DNA of 64,000 nucleotides, taken from positions 62,001 to 126,000 of the forward strand of contig NZ_MLAS01000002.1 in assembly GCF_002272785.1 (NCBI RefSeq). The letters run 5' to 3'. Shown in pieces: positions 35,806 through 45,793 of this stretch (its first letter is position 1; the number at the start of each line of letters is the position of its first letter). Below the pieces are notes generated by a model that saw only the letters and a program-made list of their open reading frames with translations, was not told the origin of the DNA and searched no databases. Position numbers and translations under genes: made by a program. The stretch is from Helicobacter sp. 13S00477-4 (GTDB taxonomy: Bacteria; Campylobacterota; Campylobacteria; Campylobacterales; Helicobacteraceae).

Positions 35806-37478
35806 TTTTTCTCACCATTTTGAGGATATTTATGCTCTTGAATCTCTAAAGCTTTTTTCCTATCAAGCATTCTATTGATAAGCAACTGTTGGATGATTGA
35901 AAAAATATTATTCAATGTCCAATAAAGCACTAAGCCTGCTGGAAAAGTAATCAAAAAGATTGTAAAAACTACTGGCAGGAGTTTAAATATCTTTGCTTGA
36001 GTTGGATCGGCAATAGTGGTTGGAGTGAGCGTTTGTTGGATATACATTGAAACACCCATCAAAATTGGAAGGACAAAATATGGATCCATCACTGAAAGAT
36101 CATGTATCCATAAAATCCAACCAGCACTCTTAAGCTCCACAGCATTATAAAGCACACGATAAATAGCAAAAAATACAGGTATCTGAAGCAATAAAGGCAG
36201 ACATCCACCCATTGGATTGGCACCATGTTTTTTATAAAGCTGCATCATTTGTGATTGAATTTTTTGAGGGTCTCCCTTATGTTTTTCTTGTATTTCCTTC
36301 ATTTTTGGGGCAATATCTTTGAGTTTTTGCATACTCACCATACCTTTATAACTCAATGGGTATAAAATAATACGAATAATCAAAGTTAAAAAAATGATAG
36401 CCCAACCCCAGTTTCCAATGTAAGTATGCAAAAAATCTAATAATAAAAACACTGGCTTAGCAAAAAAAGTAATCATGCCATATTCAACAACATCTGTTAA
36501 TATAGGATTGATTTGTTTGAGTTCTTTATAATATTTTGGACCTATATAGCCTTCTAAATCAACATCACCTTTTAACGAAATAAATGGGAGAGGATTTTTA
36601 GTACCCGCTTCTGGCTCTATAATTGTTTGAAAACCATTTGAAGAAGAACTAAAAAGGAGTGAAGTATAATAGCGATCTACGCTGGCTATAAACTTCACAT
36701 TACTAAAATTCTCTCTTTTCTCAGCATCTTTATCTTCTACTTTTGTGATTTTACCTTCATTTGTCTCTAGCAATACCCCATGAAAAGCATATCCATCTGC
36801 ATCTGCAACAGGTCTAGAGCCATTTGTAATGGCATAGGGCAAATTTTTATTATCCATTTCGACTTTTATATCATATTTGAGGTTTGGATAAAAAGTGATT
36901 ATTTTTTTTACGATTACATTTTTGAGTTTTTGGATCAAAATAATTGTTTGAGGAGTATCTTTAAGCTCAAGTTTGTTTGTTGAAGATGTATAAGGTTCAG
37001 AAAAGGCTTCATTATTAGTAGCGATATCTGAAAATCTAATCTCTAAAGGCCTGAGTGCATCCTGCCCCAGAAGAGGTAATTTATCAATAACCTCTTGTGG
37101 TTTAGTTGCAAAACCAAAAAGTCTCTTGATATGATCAAAAAATCCCTCTTGTTTAGGAGCAGTGAATTTTTTATCGGTTAAATAAACTTGAGCTATCCTA
37201 CCCAATGAATCAATCTGTATTTCAACATCTTTTGAAACAACAGTCGCAATTATTTTTCCAAAACCCAAACTATCTGTATCTGTTTTTGAAATCGTTGGGT
37301 CAGAAGTATTGATAGCTGAAGGTATAGAAGATTTTTGAGTAACTCCATCTTGTGTAATTTGGTTTACTGGTTCAGCAGGAAGTTGCGTAGGCTTTTGTAA
37401 ATAACTATAAACAACAATAAACAAAAATGCAAAAGCTACTGCTAAAATAATCCTCAAATTTGAATTGTCTTTTTTCAC
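35802..37478 (-). CDS. yidC: Membrane protein insertase
   Basis: The 558-residue insertase has an N-terminal helix (about 8-25) and a large periplasmic beta domain (about 60-340). Five C-terminal helices hold the conserved insertase core, including P-M-G-G-C-L-P-L-L-L-Q-I-P. It places proteins in the inner membrane with or without SecYEG. The length is typical of Gram-negative YidC. It is separated from yidD by 12 bases. Confidence 0.96.
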   Translation of the reverse strand: MKKDNSNLRIILAVAFAFLFIVVYSYLQKPTQLPAEPVNQITQDGVTQKSSIPSAINTSDPTISKTDTDSLGFGKIIATVVSKDVEIQIDSLGRIAQVYLTDKKFTAPKQEGFFDHIKRLFGFATKPQEVIDKLPLLGQDALRPLEIRFSDIATNNEAFSEPYTSSTNKLELKDTPQTIILIQKLKNVIVKKIITFYPNLKYDIKVEMDNKNLPYAITNGSRPVADADGYAFHGVLLETNEGKITKVEDKDAEKRENFSNVKFIASVDRYYTSLLFSSSSNGFQTIIEPEAGTKNPLPFISLKGDVDLEGYIGPKYYKELKQINPILTDVVEYGMITFFAKPVFLLLDFLHTYIGNWGWAIIFLTLIIRIILYPLSYKGMVSMQKLKDIAPKMKEIQEKHKGDPQKIQSQMMQLYKKHGANPMGGCLPLLLQIPVFFAIYRVLYNAVELKSAGWILWIHDLSVMDPYFVLPILMGVSMYIQQTLTPTTIADPTQAKIFKLLPVVFTIFLITFPAGLVLYWTLNNIFSIIQQLLINRMLDRKKALEIQEHKYPQNGEKK

Positions 37479-37490
37479 TTCCCAATACCT

Positions 37491-37850
37491 TTACAATGAC
37501 TTAATGATATAAAATTTAATCTTTGATGACTGAAGCTTCTCTAAAGGTATCAGCCAAAAGATAATTTTCTGAGGAGCTAAATACCTAGCATCCAAAACTC
37601 CATAACCTATAGGATAATCAATCCCACCTTTAAAAAACTGGTTACATTTTAAGATTCTTTTACAAATTTTACAAACTGCAATAAAAGGATGATTAAATCT
37701 TAATATCCAAAGGGCATATTGAGAGCAAGTTGGATAATATCGACAGCTATTTGGAAACAAAGGAGAAAAAAAATTTTGATAGATTGTTATGAAACCTTCA
37801 GAAAAAAATATCCAAAAATCAAAAAAAATTTTTTTCATCTTTCCTACCAA
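37491..37850 (-). CDS. yidD: Membrane protein insertion efficiency factor
   Basis: The 119-residue protein has the YidD core: Y-Q-N-F-F-S-P, S-C-R-Y-Y-P-T-C-S-Q-Y-A and the G-G-I-D-Y-P end with conserved Cys residues. It sits at the inner membrane and is thought to assist YidC, encoded next. The C-terminal 25 residues beyond the core are extra compared with E. coli. It lies 40 bases after rnpA. Confidence 0.92.
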   Translation of the reverse strand: MVGKMKKIFFDFWIFFSEGFITIYQNFFSPLFPNSCRYYPTCSQYALWILRFNHPFIAVCKICKRILKCNQFFKGGIDYPIGYGVLDARYLAPQKIIFWLIPLEKLQSSKIKFYIIKSL

Positions 37851-37890
37851 TATCCTTTAGAAAATCTACTACAAACAACTGCTAGTGTTG

Positions 37891-38256
37891 CTAAAATCTT
37901 TCTCTTTGAGATAAACCTTTTAAGCATTTTAAAAAATCTTCTTCAAGTTGTTTATAAGAAAGCTCAAGCATTCCCTGTTTAACTACGAAAATCAAAGCAT
38001 AATTCCTAAGTTTTTCAAGATGACTCCTGCACAAAAATCTTATCCTTCGCTTAATAAAATTACGTTGAACTGCTTTGCCATTCTTTTTAGAAACACTAAG
38101 ACCAAGTAAAAAAATATCATTCCCAAATTCTCTAAAAAAGGGGAATGAAGTTTTAGAACAAAAAGGTAGCAAATAGAGAGTAAAATTCTTTGCATACCTT
38201 TTGTTGCCTTTTTTATAAACAAAATCAAATTCTTTTTTATTTTTTAAAGAATCCAC
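37891..38256 (-). CDS. rnpA: Ribonuclease P protein component
   Basis: The 121-residue basic protein helps the RNase P RNA mature tRNA 5' ends. The family signature N-F-I-K-R-R-I-R-F is present. The open frame extends 53 codons further upstream, but that part is the rpmH gene read in another frame. I place the start at GTG 38256, 5 bases after the rpmH stop, giving D-S-L-K-N-K-K-E-F. It is followed by yidD. Confidence 0.9.
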   Translation of the reverse strand: MDSLKNKKEFDFVYKKGNKRYAKNFTLYLLPFCSKTSFPFFREFGNDIFLLGLSVSKKNGKAVQRNFIKRRIRFLCRSHLEKLRNYALIFVVKQGMLELSYKQLEEDFLKCLKGLSQRERF

Positions 38257-38261
38257 TACAA

Positions 38262-38396
38262 TTAAACTGCAAGCCTTCTTCTTCCTTTTGCTCTCCTTGC
38301 ATTGATGACCTTCCTGCCGTTTTTGGTCTTCATCCTGAGCCGAAAACCATGTGTTCTTTTTCTTGGTGTATTGTGTGGTTGATATGTTCGCTTCAT
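38262..38396 (-). CDS. rpmH: 50S ribosomal protein L34
   Basis: The 44-residue protein begins [18 protein letters not shown] and ends G-R-R-R-L-A-V, the full L34 pattern. It is a structural protein of the large ribosomal subunit. It overlaps the rnpA frame's upstream extension on the same strand in a different frame. It is first in the rpmH-rnpA-yidD-yidC-jag-mnmE operon. Confidence 0.97.
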   Translation of the reverse strand: MKRTYQPHNTPRKRTHGFRLRMKTKNGRKVINARRAKGRRRLAV

Positions 38397-38473
38397 TAAT
38401 ATACCTTTTATACAAAATAAAACCCTTATTATAATGACTTTTTACTTAAAGATACTTTGAAAGGATTTTAATA

Positions 38474-38872
38474 TTATTTTGACTTATCTTTATCCTCAAC
38501 CAAAATATAAAGCTCTTTGAGGTTATTGCTTTGGAGCAAATCTACTACCTTAATAAAGCTATCCAAATTGCTGTCTTTATCGCCTTGCAAAACAATCGGT
38601 GTATCTTTTGAATAAGAAGCTATTGTATTTTTAAGCTGATTGAAACTTACTTTTTTATCATCAATAAAATAATTTCCATCATTGCTAATACTAATACGAA
38701 CTTGCTTCTTATTAGGTTCTTTTTGATTATGTGAGGAATTTTCATCTACTTTAGGGATATTGATAGGTAATTTTGATGTTGATACAAACGAAGCTGTTGT
38801 AAGTACAATAACTAAAAGTACAAGCATTATATCAATAAAAGGAACCAGATTCATAGAATCCATTTTTTTCAT
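38474..38872 (-). CDS. exbD: ExbD/TolR-type biopolymer transport protein
   Basis: The 132-residue protein starts at the ATG at 38872, preceded by AAGGA. It has one N-terminal helix with the proton-carrying Asp (L-V-P-F-I-D-I-M-L-V-L-L) and a periplasmic domain containing I-V-L-Q-G-D-K-D-S. With ExbB it uses the proton gradient to power TonB or a Tol-like system. It is the last gene after truB-csrA-ispE-smpB-exbB. The partner tonB is not nearby; a truncated exbD-tonB remnant lies at 61.0-61.5 kb. Confidence 0.9.
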   Translation of the reverse strand: MKKMDSMNLVPFIDIMLVLLVIVLTTASFVSTSKLPINIPKVDENSSHNQKEPNKKQVRISISNDGNYFIDDKKVSFNQLKNTIASYSKDTPIVLQGDKDSNLDSFIKVVDLLQSNNLKELYILVEDKDKSK

Positions 38873-38882
38873 TTTTATCCTT

Positions 38883-39344
38883 TCAAGAATCTCTATCCAA
38901 ACGTTTAGGGGCAGACTTGATATATTCAGGAGGATTGTGATAAATATCCCATTTGGTGACAATTATCTCGCTTTTCCTTACCAACATATTATAAATCACT
39001 ATTGAAGGTATCGCTACAATAAGCCCCATTGCTGTAGCTTTGAGTGCCAGAGCAAGTCCTGTCATAATGGCTTTAGTATCAACAAAAGAAGCAGACCCAA
39101 TATCAACAAATGTAATCATAATCCCCGCTACGGTACCTAAAAGTCCTACATATGGAGCATTTGAACCAATCGTAGCTATTAGAGTAAGTCTGCGATGCAA
39201 ATCAAGTTCAAGTTCTCTTTTATCAGCATAATCATCAACTCGCACTGTAGCATAAAACCATACCCTTTCAATCCCAATAGCAATGACAATAACAGATAAA
39301 AAACCTAAAAAACCTAAAATCCCATAATCAAGCCATTCTTTCAT
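38883..39344 (-). CDS. exbB: ExbB/TolQ-type proton channel protein
   Basis: The 153-residue MotA/TolQ/ExbB-family protein has three membrane helices (about 8-27, 70-92, 105-130). The conserved [10 protein letters not shown] and [14 protein letters not shown] segments line the proton path. It forms the motor with ExbD, encoded 10 bases downstream. The start overlaps the smpB stop by 4 bases. It is the short ExbB form usual in Campylobacterota. Confidence 0.92.
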   Translation of the reverse strand: MKEWLDYGILGFLGFLSVIVIAIGIERVWFYATVRVDDYADKRELELDLHRRLTLIATIGSNAPYVGLLGTVAGIMITFVDIGSASFVDTKAIMTGLALALKATAMGLIVAIPSIVIYNMLVRKSEIIVTKWDIYHNPPEYIKSAPKRLDRDS

Positions 39345-39811
39345 GACAAACCCTTATTATAATTTTTCAAATTTGCTGCAATTTCCCTATCTAATATTTT
39401 CTTCTTTATGCTTTGCCTTTTGTCATAAAGATTTTTACCCTTTACAAGTGCGATCTGTACTTTTGCTTTATTTTTTTGGTTGAAATAGATTTTTAAAGGC
39501 ACTATACTCAGTCCTTCTAAACCTACTTTACCAAAAAGCTTATCAATTTGCTTTTTGTGCAAAAGCAATTTTCTATCACGCGTTTCATTAGGCTTATAAT
39601 AAGGATTGGTTGTTTCCAAATAAGAAATATGCATACCAAATAAAAATGCTTCAGAACGTATGATCTTGATAAAACTATCCTTAAGATTTACCCTAGCTTT
39701 TCGCAATGCTTTGACTTCTGAACCCAAAAGACAAATACCAGCTTCTAATGTCTCTAAAATTTCATAATCAAAAAAAGCTTTTTTATTCCTAGCAATAATA
39801 TTCAAACACAA
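39341..39811 (-). CDS. smpB: SsrA-binding protein
   Basis: The 156-residue protein binds tmRNA for rescue of stalled ribosomes. It has [22 protein letters not shown] and the basic tail ([10 protein letters not shown]). It overlaps ispE at its start and exbB at its end. The tmRNA gene itself is not in the window. Confidence 0.96.
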   Translation of the reverse strand: MCLNIIARNKKAFFDYEILETLEAGICLLGSEVKALRKARVNLKDSFIKIIRSEAFLFGMHISYLETTNPYYKPNETRDRKLLLHKKQIDKLFGKVGLEGLSIVPLKIYFNQKNKAKVQIALVKGKNLYDKRQSIKKKILDREIAANLKNYNKGLS

Positions 39812-40587
39812 CCCTTCAAACGAAAAAAACTACTCCCGCTCCCGCTAAAAAACCACTCATCTCCAAGCTCATCACTAATATTCATAAGTATAGGATAAGC
39901 TTGAATTGCAGGGATGAACAAATCATTCAAAGCCCTACCTTTATAAGAAGATAAAATCTCATCACTATGATTTTTTCTCTTTTCAAAAACAGGATTAAAA
40001 GAAATTATATTTTTTGCTAACAATTCATCATATTTTGCATAAACAATCTTAGTATCACAAAATAAATCCGGGATAAAAATATCAAAATTATATTCTGATT
40101 CATCAAATTTTTCTAAAATTTCACCAATACCACCGACATTTGCACTCGCATAACCACTTACAAAAAATGATACATCTGCTCCAACCCCTATTGCTATTGA
40201 GTACAGCTCTTCTTGAGACAATCCTAGATTGAAAAACTCATTTATCTTACTTAGGCAAACCCCAGCATTTGCACTCCCACCGCCTAAACCAGCACCTTTT
40301 GGGATAGTTTTTTCAACTTCTATGCTTAGAAATTCTAGCATTGAAGAATTTTTATTTACATTGTCTAAATATTTTTTCAATGCCTTAACACAACGATAGA
40401 TTAAATTTTCCTCTATAGGAAAATCAAAATCTCCTTTCAAAGAAAATCTATCAGAAATTTTAAATTCAATAATATCTTTGAGTTTCCCTTTAGCCAAAAC
40501 AAATCTTGAATCTATCAAATGATAAGAACTTCTAAAACCTAAAATTTTTAAAAATATATTTAATTTTGGGAATACATCAAATATCAA
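39802..40587 (-). CDS. ispE: 4-diphosphocytidyl-2-C-methyl-D-erythritol kinase
   Basis: The 261-residue GHMP kinase acts in the methylerythritol phosphate pathway to isoprenoids. The ATP loop [13 protein letters not shown] is clear. The N-terminal Lys/Asn residues for the substrate are present in [11 protein letters not shown], and a late G-S-G-S-S-F-F loop is seen. It lies 11 bases after csrA and overlaps smpB. Confidence 0.94.
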   Translation of the reverse strand: MIFDVFPKLNIFLKILGFRSSYHLIDSRFVLAKGKLKDIIEFKISDRFSLKGDFDFPIEENLIYRCVKALKKYLDNVNKNSSMLEFLSIEVEKTIPKGAGLGGGSANAGVCLSKINEFFNLGLSQEELYSIAIGVGADVSFFVSGYASANVGGIGEILEKFDESEYNFDIFIPDLFCDTKIVYAKYDELLAKNIISFNPVFEKRKNHSDEILSSYKGRALNDLFIPAIQAYPILMNISDELGDEWFFSGSGSSFFRLKGCV

Positions 40588-40598
40588 TTTGTCCTCTT

Positions 40599-40829
40599 TT
40601 AATGTTTTATATGTTTACCTATAGTGCTCAATGTATCTTGAGTAACATCAACAGAAGCTTTTTTGTTCTCAAAAACAATAGCTTCTTTAAGCTCAGCTCT
40701 AAGTATCAATGTATTTGGAGGGGCTTCAAAACCAAGCTTCACACTACCCCTATCTACAGATATTACCTTTACAATAATATTCTCTCCAATAACGATACTT
40801 TCATCAGGTTTTCTTGATAAAATCAACAT
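40599..40829 (-). CDS. csrA: Carbon storage regulator
   Basis: The 76-residue RNA-binding protein starts [12 protein letters not shown] and has [10 protein letters not shown], matching CsrA. It binds GGA motifs in mRNA leaders and controls translation; in H. pylori and Campylobacter it affects motility and virulence. The gene overlaps the truB 3' end by 26 bases. Confidence 0.96.
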   Translation of the reverse strand: MLILSRKPDESIVIGENIIVKVISVDRGSVKLGFEAPPNTLILRAELKEAIVFENKKASVDVTQDTLSTIGKHIKH

Positions 40830-41652
40830 TTTTTTTCATCCTATTCAATAGATACTTAACAGTTTTATCTTCTTTGATTTCAATTATAGAAAAAAATTCC
40901 TCAAAATCAGCTATATAGATTCCAGATTTTTGATCCTCTAGGTAAAATTTTCGACCTAACCATAAATTTTCTTTGATTTGACTAGAAAAATCTGATATTA
41001 AAGGATAAGGCAAGACATCAAAAGGATCAATCACATTATCCTTGCCCCACAATGCTTCCACACCTCCTTCACTGACTCTCTTTAAAGCACACAAAGCTCC
41101 ATTTACGCCCAAAGCATTTGCTATTATCTCTCCTATGCTACGGATATATGCCCCCTCACTCACACTAATACGAAAAGTGATATAAGGATGATTATAACTC
41201 AAAAGTTGCAGGTCAAAAACTTGCATTTTTATTTGTTTTAAAATCGGATCTTTTCCAGATCTAGCAAGTTCATAAGCCCTTTTACCATCAATCTTTTTTG
41301 CACAATATTTAGGGGGAATATAATAAATCTCTCCCTTCAGAGGTGCAAGAACAGTCCTTATGGTTTTCAAATCAAATTCATCTAAAATATCAATTGAGAC
41401 AATATTCTCCATATCCAAACTCAAGCTTTTTGCTCCCAACCACAACACTGCCTCATAAATTTTAGGTGTTTTAGAAATAAAAGGAAACAGCTTTGTATAG
41501 CTGCCAAATCCAACAATAACACTTCCTTGTGCAAAAGGATCTAAAGTCCCTGAATAACCTGCTTTTTTGATACCATAACGATGCTTAAGCTGATTTAAAA
41601 AAAAATTACAAGAAATGTGGACAGGCTTAAAGGCTGATAACAAAATATCCAA
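40804..41652 (-). CDS. truB: tRNA pseudouridine-55 synthase
   Basis: The 282-residue enzyme makes pseudouridine 55 in tRNA. The motif [13 protein letters not shown] contains the catalytic Asp. I place the start at the TTG at 41652, which has AAGGAG six bases upstream. The open frame continues 62 codons further, but that part is not TruB-like and runs into the divergent PAS gene. It is the first gene of the truB-csrA-ispE-smpB-exbB-exbD operon. Confidence 0.9.
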   Translation of the reverse strand: MDILLSAFKPVHISCNFFLNQLKHRYGIKKAGYSGTLDPFAQGSVIVGFGSYTKLFPFISKTPKIYEAVLWLGAKSLSLDMENIVSIDILDEFDLKTIRTVLAPLKGEIYYIPPKYCAKKIDGKRAYELARSGKDPILKQIKMQVFDLQLLSYNHPYITFRISVSEGAYIRSIGEIIANALGVNGALCALKRVSEGGVEALWGKDNVIDPFDVLPYPLISDFSSQIKENLWLGRKFYLEDQKSGIYIADFEEFFSIIEIKEDKTVKYLLNRMKKNVDFIKKT

Positions 41653-41694
41653 ACAAATCTCCTTGTTTTGAAAAATTAATATTATTTTTATCTT

Positions 41695-41700
41695 TATAAT
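41695..41700 (+). promoter_or_regulatory. Likely -10 box for the PAS/chemoreceptor genes
   Basis: TATAAT stands 68 bases upstream of the PAS gene ATG, in the AT-rich gap between the divergent truB and PAS genes. Campylobacterota vegetative promoters rely mainly on the -10 box. Confidence 0.5.
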
Positions 41701-41767
41701 GAAATAATCAAATTGATATTTTAATAGTATTAATGAATACTTAAATGATTCAATAGGAGTCAAAACT

Positions 41768-42262
41768 ATGGAGCAGGAACTGATCTTAAAGCCAGCTACC
41801 CTTATCACTTCAAAAACAGATACAAAAGGAAAAATCACCTATTGCAATAAAGATTTTTTACAATATGCCCATTTTACTGAATCCGAACTCATTGGCAAAC
41901 CTCATAATATTATCCGCCATCCAGATATGCCAAAAGCTGTTTTTAAACTATTATGGGATTATATCCAAAACAAGCAAGAAATTTTTGCTTTCGTAAAGAA
42001 TAGAAATAAAGAACATAATTTTTATTGGGTCTTTGCCAATATCACACCAAGTTTTGATGCTAATGAAAATATCATTGGGTATTATTCAGTCAGACGTAAA
42101 GCTAACCCCAAAGCAATCCAAACTATCTCAAGTATCTACAAACAAATGCTAGAATCTGAAAAAATTGAAGGAATTGCAGGTGGGATAAAAATAATTCATG
42201 ACCTCATCAAAAAATTAAAAAAACCTTACAATCAAATCATTTTTGAAATGCAACAGGATTAA
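41768..42262 (+). CDS. PAS-domain redox/energy sensor, CetB/Aer-like
   Basis: The 164-residue cytoplasmic protein is a single PAS domain (about 15-125) plus a helical tail. It carries the Aer/CetB-type segment I-I-R-H-P-D-M-P used for FAD binding, and F-Y-W-V-F-A-N-I-T-P. In C. jejuni a PAS protein of the same size (CetB) works with a membrane chemoreceptor (CetA) in energy taxis. Here, too, a receptor gene follows, 39 bases downstream. An AGGAG site stands just before the ATG. H. pylori lacks this pair as far as I recall. The flavin is inferred, not seen. Confidence 0.78.
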   Translation: MEQELILKPATLITSKTDTKGKITYCNKDFLQYAHFTESELIGKPHNIIRHPDMPKAVFKLLWDYIQNKQEIFAFVKNRNKEHNFYWVFANITPSFDANENIIGYYSVRRKANPKAIQTISSIYKQMLESEKIEGIAGGIKIIHDLIKKLKKPYNQIIFEMQQD

Positions 42263-42301
42263 AATATCTGTAAATACAATTACTGAAAAAAGGATTTTGA
42301 A

Positions 42302-43711
42302 ATGAATACTAAAACTTCAATTGCAATCATCTCTTTAGCAATTATGTCAATAATTTTAAATTCTATTTTCAATGCACAAATAAATCAAAACCTAATCATT
42401 GATGGTTTATTATTGATTTTAATCTTTTTTGAAGCAATCAGATTTTATCAAAATAACATTGATGAAAAAATGACTCAAAAAATATTAACTATTTCAAAAC
42501 ACCTTAGAGAAGGCAATTTTGAAAATCGAATCATTAAAGCTAAAGGATCAAAAAAATTAATCTCAATCACTCACAATATCAATGATTTACTTGATCATTT
42601 AGAAGCCTTTTTGCGAGAAATGAAAACCTCTATAGAATGTTCTTCAAAAAATGAATTCTATAGAAAAGGTATTGAAGAAGGCTTGAAGGGATCATTTTAT
42701 CAAAATATCCTTAACATCAATCATGTACTCCATGATATTGAAGAAAACTATAAAGAAAATATCAAAAATGCACTATCAAAATCTCTGATGAATATGAGCT
42801 TAGAAAATCAAAATAATAATTTAGAAAAAATATCAGGTGAAATGAGTAAGGATGTAGAGCAAATACGCGATGTAAACCACCGAATCAATGTTGTCAAAAA
42901 CCTTTCAGAAAAAAGTAAAAAAGATGTCATTTCTATCACTGAATCTATAAATAATCTAATGATTTTAATGGATCAAAGCAATGCTGCCATTTCAAGCTTT
43001 GCAGAAAAATCTCAAGATATTGGTAATGTTATTCGTCTCATTATTGATATTGCCACACAGACTAATCTTTTAGCACTCAATGCTAGCATAGAAGCTGCAC
43101 GAGCAGGCGAACATGGAAAAGGGTTTGCCGTCGTAGCTGATGAGATCAGAAAACTTGCTGAAAAAACCCATAAAGCTACCAATGAAATCTCTATGTCCAT
43201 CCAAACAATGCAACAAGAAATTGATAGCATACAAACAAATAGTCAAACAGTCTATGAAATTGCCATCACTTCTCAAGAAAAAATTACTGATTTTAATGGA
43301 ATTTTTGATGAAATGGAACAAGATAATAATAATCTATCAAATGTATTTGCCAACCTTTCTGAACATCTAATTATTAATATCGCTAAGCTTGATCATATTT
43401 TATATAAATCTTATATTTATTTGAGCCTTAACTATCAAAAACAAATCCAAGATACGACAAAAAATCCCATTTCTGAACTCTTTGAAAACAAAGAAACAAA
43501 AATTGTCCTCTATCGATTTATAAATGAAGATGAAGTAAAAAAAATAAAAAATAAAATCTTAGAGTACTCAAACAATGCTTTTTCAGCTATTTCTAAACCT
43601 CTTACTCCTGAAATTTCTAAAAATATCATTACAGATATTCAAGCACTAGAATCTGAAAGCAAAACATTATTCTCAAAACTTGAAATGAAAAATATTCAGA
43701 TAGACAAATAG
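42302..43711 (+). CDS. Methyl-accepting chemotaxis protein, CetA-like, with a possible CZB-type tail
   Basis: The 469-residue receptor has two closely spaced hydrophobic helices at about 5-24 and 30-46 with almost no periplasmic loop. A cytoplasmic region with a HAMP-like turn (about 65-115) and the signalling hairpin follow. The hairpin's core is [18 protein letters not shown]. It probably receives its signal from the PAS protein encoded just upstream. Near residue 360 the stretch [12 protein letters not shown] resembles the core of the CZB zinc-binding chemoreceptor domain, although the other ligands are uncertain. The 3' end overlaps the convergent rdgB by 16 bases. Confidence 0.85.
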   Translation: MNTKTSIAIISLAIMSIILNSIFNAQINQNLIIDGLLLILIFFEAIRFYQNNIDEKMTQKILTISKHLREGNFENRIIKAKGSKKLISITHNINDLLDHLEAFLREMKTSIECSSKNEFYRKGIEEGLKGSFYQNILNINHVLHDIEENYKENIKNALSKSLMNMSLENQNNNLEKISGEMSKDVEQIRDVNHRINVVKNLSEKSKKDVISITESINNLMILMDQSNAAISSFAEKSQDIGNVIRLIIDIATQTNLLALNASIEAARAGEHGKGFAVVADEIRKLAEKTHKATNEISMSIQTMQQEIDSIQTNSQTVYEIAITSQEKITDFNGIFDEMEQDNNNLSNVFANLSEHLIINIAKLDHILYKSYIYLSLNYQKQIQDTTKNPISELFENKETKIVLYRFINEDEVKKIKNKILEYSNNAFSAISKPLTPEISKNIITDIQALESESKTLFSKLEMKNIQIDK

Positions 43712-44334
43712 TTTATCAAAAAATATTTAAATTTTTCTAAAGCATTTTTCCTATGTGAAATTTTATTTTTTTCATTATCTTCCATTTGTGAAAGTGATTT
43801 TTCATACCCTTCTGGTATAAATAAAGGATCATATCCAAATCCATTTTTACCACAAGGGGTATCTATAATCTTACCAATCAATTCACCTTTAAATATTTTT
43901 TTAACCTTTTTTCCCTCTATTTTACCTATCATGCCAATCATACAAACAAATCTTGCATTTGAAGAATTCACACCTTTTTTATGTAAATTTTCAATCAAAT
44001 GCTTTATATTCTCTCCATCGCTTGCATTCTCTAAAATACCTGAACTTAAATTAGCATACCTAGCACTATAAATTCCTGGTTCTCCATCCAAAATATCTAC
44101 ACACAAACCACTATCATCAGCTATTGCGATCAAATTTTCATCCACAATATTCAAAGCTTCATAAAAAATATTTGCCTTCAAAAGAGCATTCTTTTCAAAT
44201 GTATCTCCATTTTCGACAATCTCAAGGGTATTGAAAATTTCAGCATTAGAAATGATTTCAAATTGATCTAAAATCTGTTTTATTTCTTTGATTTTCCCTT
44301 CATTAGAACTACCAACTAAAATTTTTGGATTCAT
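43696..44334 (-). CDS. rdgB: Non-canonical purine NTP pyrophosphatase (RdgB/HAM1)
   Basis: The 212-residue enzyme hydrolyses dITP, XTP and similar nucleotides to keep them out of DNA. It starts at ATG 44334 ([14 protein letters not shown]), which keeps the family's N-terminal S/T-x-N-x-x-K motif. A TTG 33 bases earlier also opens the frame. [19 protein letters not shown] and G-F-G-Y-D-P-L-F are the family's catalytic and binding motifs. It converges with the chemoreceptor gene, and the two coding regions overlap by 16 bases. Confidence 0.93.
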   Translation of the reverse strand: MNPKILVGSSNEGKIKEIKQILDQFEIISNAEIFNTLEIVENGDTFEKNALLKANIFYEALNIVDENLIAIADDSGLCVDILDGEPGIYSARYANLSSGILENASDGENIKHLIENLHKKGVNSSNARFVCMIGMIGKIEGKKVKKIFKGELIGKIIDTPCGKNGFGYDPLFIPEGYEKSLSQMEDNEKNKISHRKNALEKFKYFLINYLSI

Positions 44335-44443
44335 TTCTAAATATTTTTCCTTTCTTTTGACTATCAAATCCCCAAAATCTAACAGATTATTTTAGTATAA
44401 TCATACCTAAAATAATAACCCACTCCGCAAAAAGGTCGCTTTT

Positions 44444-45793
44444 ATGATAAAAAATATTCTTCCCTTAACAGGAATTGCGGTACTCAGATTCTTAGGACTC
44501 TTTATTGTCTTACCAGTTATCTCACTTTATGCAGTGAGTTTTAATGCTTCTGCAACAATGCTCGGACTTGCTGTAGGTGGTGCTTACCTGACTCAAGTAA
44601 TATTCCAAACACCTATTGGAATTGCAAGCGATCGATATGATAGAAAAAAAATTGTTATGCTAGGGCTTTTTGTCTTCCTAGTTGGATCTATTATTTGTGC
44701 ACTTGCAAAAAATATTGAACTCCTTGTAATTGGAAGACTTATTCAAGGAGCAGGAGCCATTGGAGGAGTAGTCAGTGCACAAATCACTGATATTGTCAGA
44801 GAAGAACAACGCACTAAAGCCATGGCAATAATGGGTGGTGGGATCTTCGCTAGCTTTACCCTAGCTATGCTTATTGGTCCCATCATAGCTGCTAATTTGG
44901 GGGTAGGATTATTATTCAGTATCACTGCATTTTTGACCCTCTGTTCTATAATATTACTTTACACTAAAGTCCCCTCAACCCCAAAAATCACTTATTCTTT
45001 CGAAGGGAAACCAAAATGGCAAGATACCTTAAAAGATAAAAATCTATGGGTCATCAATCTAAGTTCTTTTTTTGAAAAAGCATTGATGACATTGATATTT
45101 GTCATCATACCTTTGGTGATTGTGCAAGAATTTAGCTGGAGCGAAGAAAATCTATGGAAAATCTATACCCCTGGTGCAATCATAGGAGTACTTGCAATGG
45201 CTCCTGCAAGTATTATTGCTGAAAAATATAGCAAAGCTAAATTTGTAATGTTTTATGGAGTGGCAATGTTTTTGATTGCTTACACTTGCATTGCATTGGC
45301 TGATATCCATATCCATACTCCTAAAATCTGGCTTTTTATTACAGGTATTATGATATTCTTTATTGGTTTTGCCACTTTAGAACCTATAATGCAATCTTTG
45401 GCAAGTAAATATGCTAAAGCTCATCAAAGAGGAGCTGCATTAGGCATATTCACCACATATGGTTATATAGGTTCATTTGTGGGGGGGACTGCTGGTGGTA
45501 TCCTTTATCATCAATTAGGTGTAGAAAAAGTAGCCTTGCTCATTGTATGTATCTGTATATTTTGGATATTGACATTGATTTTTTTAAAAAATCCTGCCAA
45601 ACAAAAAAATGTTTATCTTGCATTGGATGATTATGACAAAAAAAAATTCAAAGCACTCAATCAAATTGAAGGCATCATAGAATGGTATGTGAATGAAAAT
45701 GAAAAAATAATCATTGTAAAATATGAAGCACAAATCCATACAGAAGAGCAAATCATTCAAATCTGCAAAAAATTCAACAAGGAATCCAACTGA
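44444..45793 (+). CDS. MFS transporter, YajR-like, with a C-terminal YAM-type domain
   Basis: The 449-residue inner membrane transporter has twelve helices within about 1-385 and the MFS loop motif G-I-A-S-D-R-Y-D-R-K-K after helix 2. A C-terminal soluble domain (about 388-449, V-Y-L-A-L-D-D-Y-D) resembles the ferredoxin-like YAM domain of E. coli YajR. The substrate is unknown; drug/proton antiport is the usual guess. A run of seven G at 45481-45487 lies inside the frame (F-V-G-G-T) but is short for phase variation. Its stop overlaps the ttcA start. Confidence 0.82.
   Translation: MIKNILPLTGIAVLRFLGLFIVLPVISLYAVSFNASATMLGLAVGGAYLTQVIFQTPIGIASDRYDRKKIVMLGLFVFLVGSIICALAKNIELLVIGRLIQGAGAIGGVVSAQITDIVREEQRTKAMAIMGGGIFASFTLAMLIGPIIAANLGVGLLFSITAFLTLCSIILLYTKVPSTPKITYSFEGKPKWQDTLKDKNLWVINLSSFFEKALMTLIFVIIPLVIVQEFSWSEENLWKIYTPGAIIGVLAMAPASIIAEKYSKAKFVMFYGVAMFLIAYTCIALADIHIHTPKIWLFITGIMIFFIGFATLEPIMQSLASKYAKAHQRGAALGIFTTYGYIGSFVGGTAGGILYHQLGVEKVALLIVCICIFWILTLIFLKNPAKQKNVYLALDDYDKKKFKALNQIEGIIEWYVNENEKIIIVKYEAQIHTEEQIIQICKKFNKESN

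Noticed and set aside
38262-38415. Extended N-terminus of RnpA (53 codons before GTG 38256) as real protein
   Set aside because: Those bases encode L34 (rpmH) in another frame on the same strand; the extension has no family similarity.
41653-41838. Longer TruB starting at the upstream in-frame ATG
   Set aside because: The extra 62 residues lack TruB similarity and overlap the divergent PAS gene; TTG 41652 has an excellent AAGGAG site.
45481-45487. Run of seven G inside the MFS transporter gene as a phase-variable tract
   Set aside because: Seven G is short for Helicobacter G/C switches (usually eight or more), and the frame is intact.
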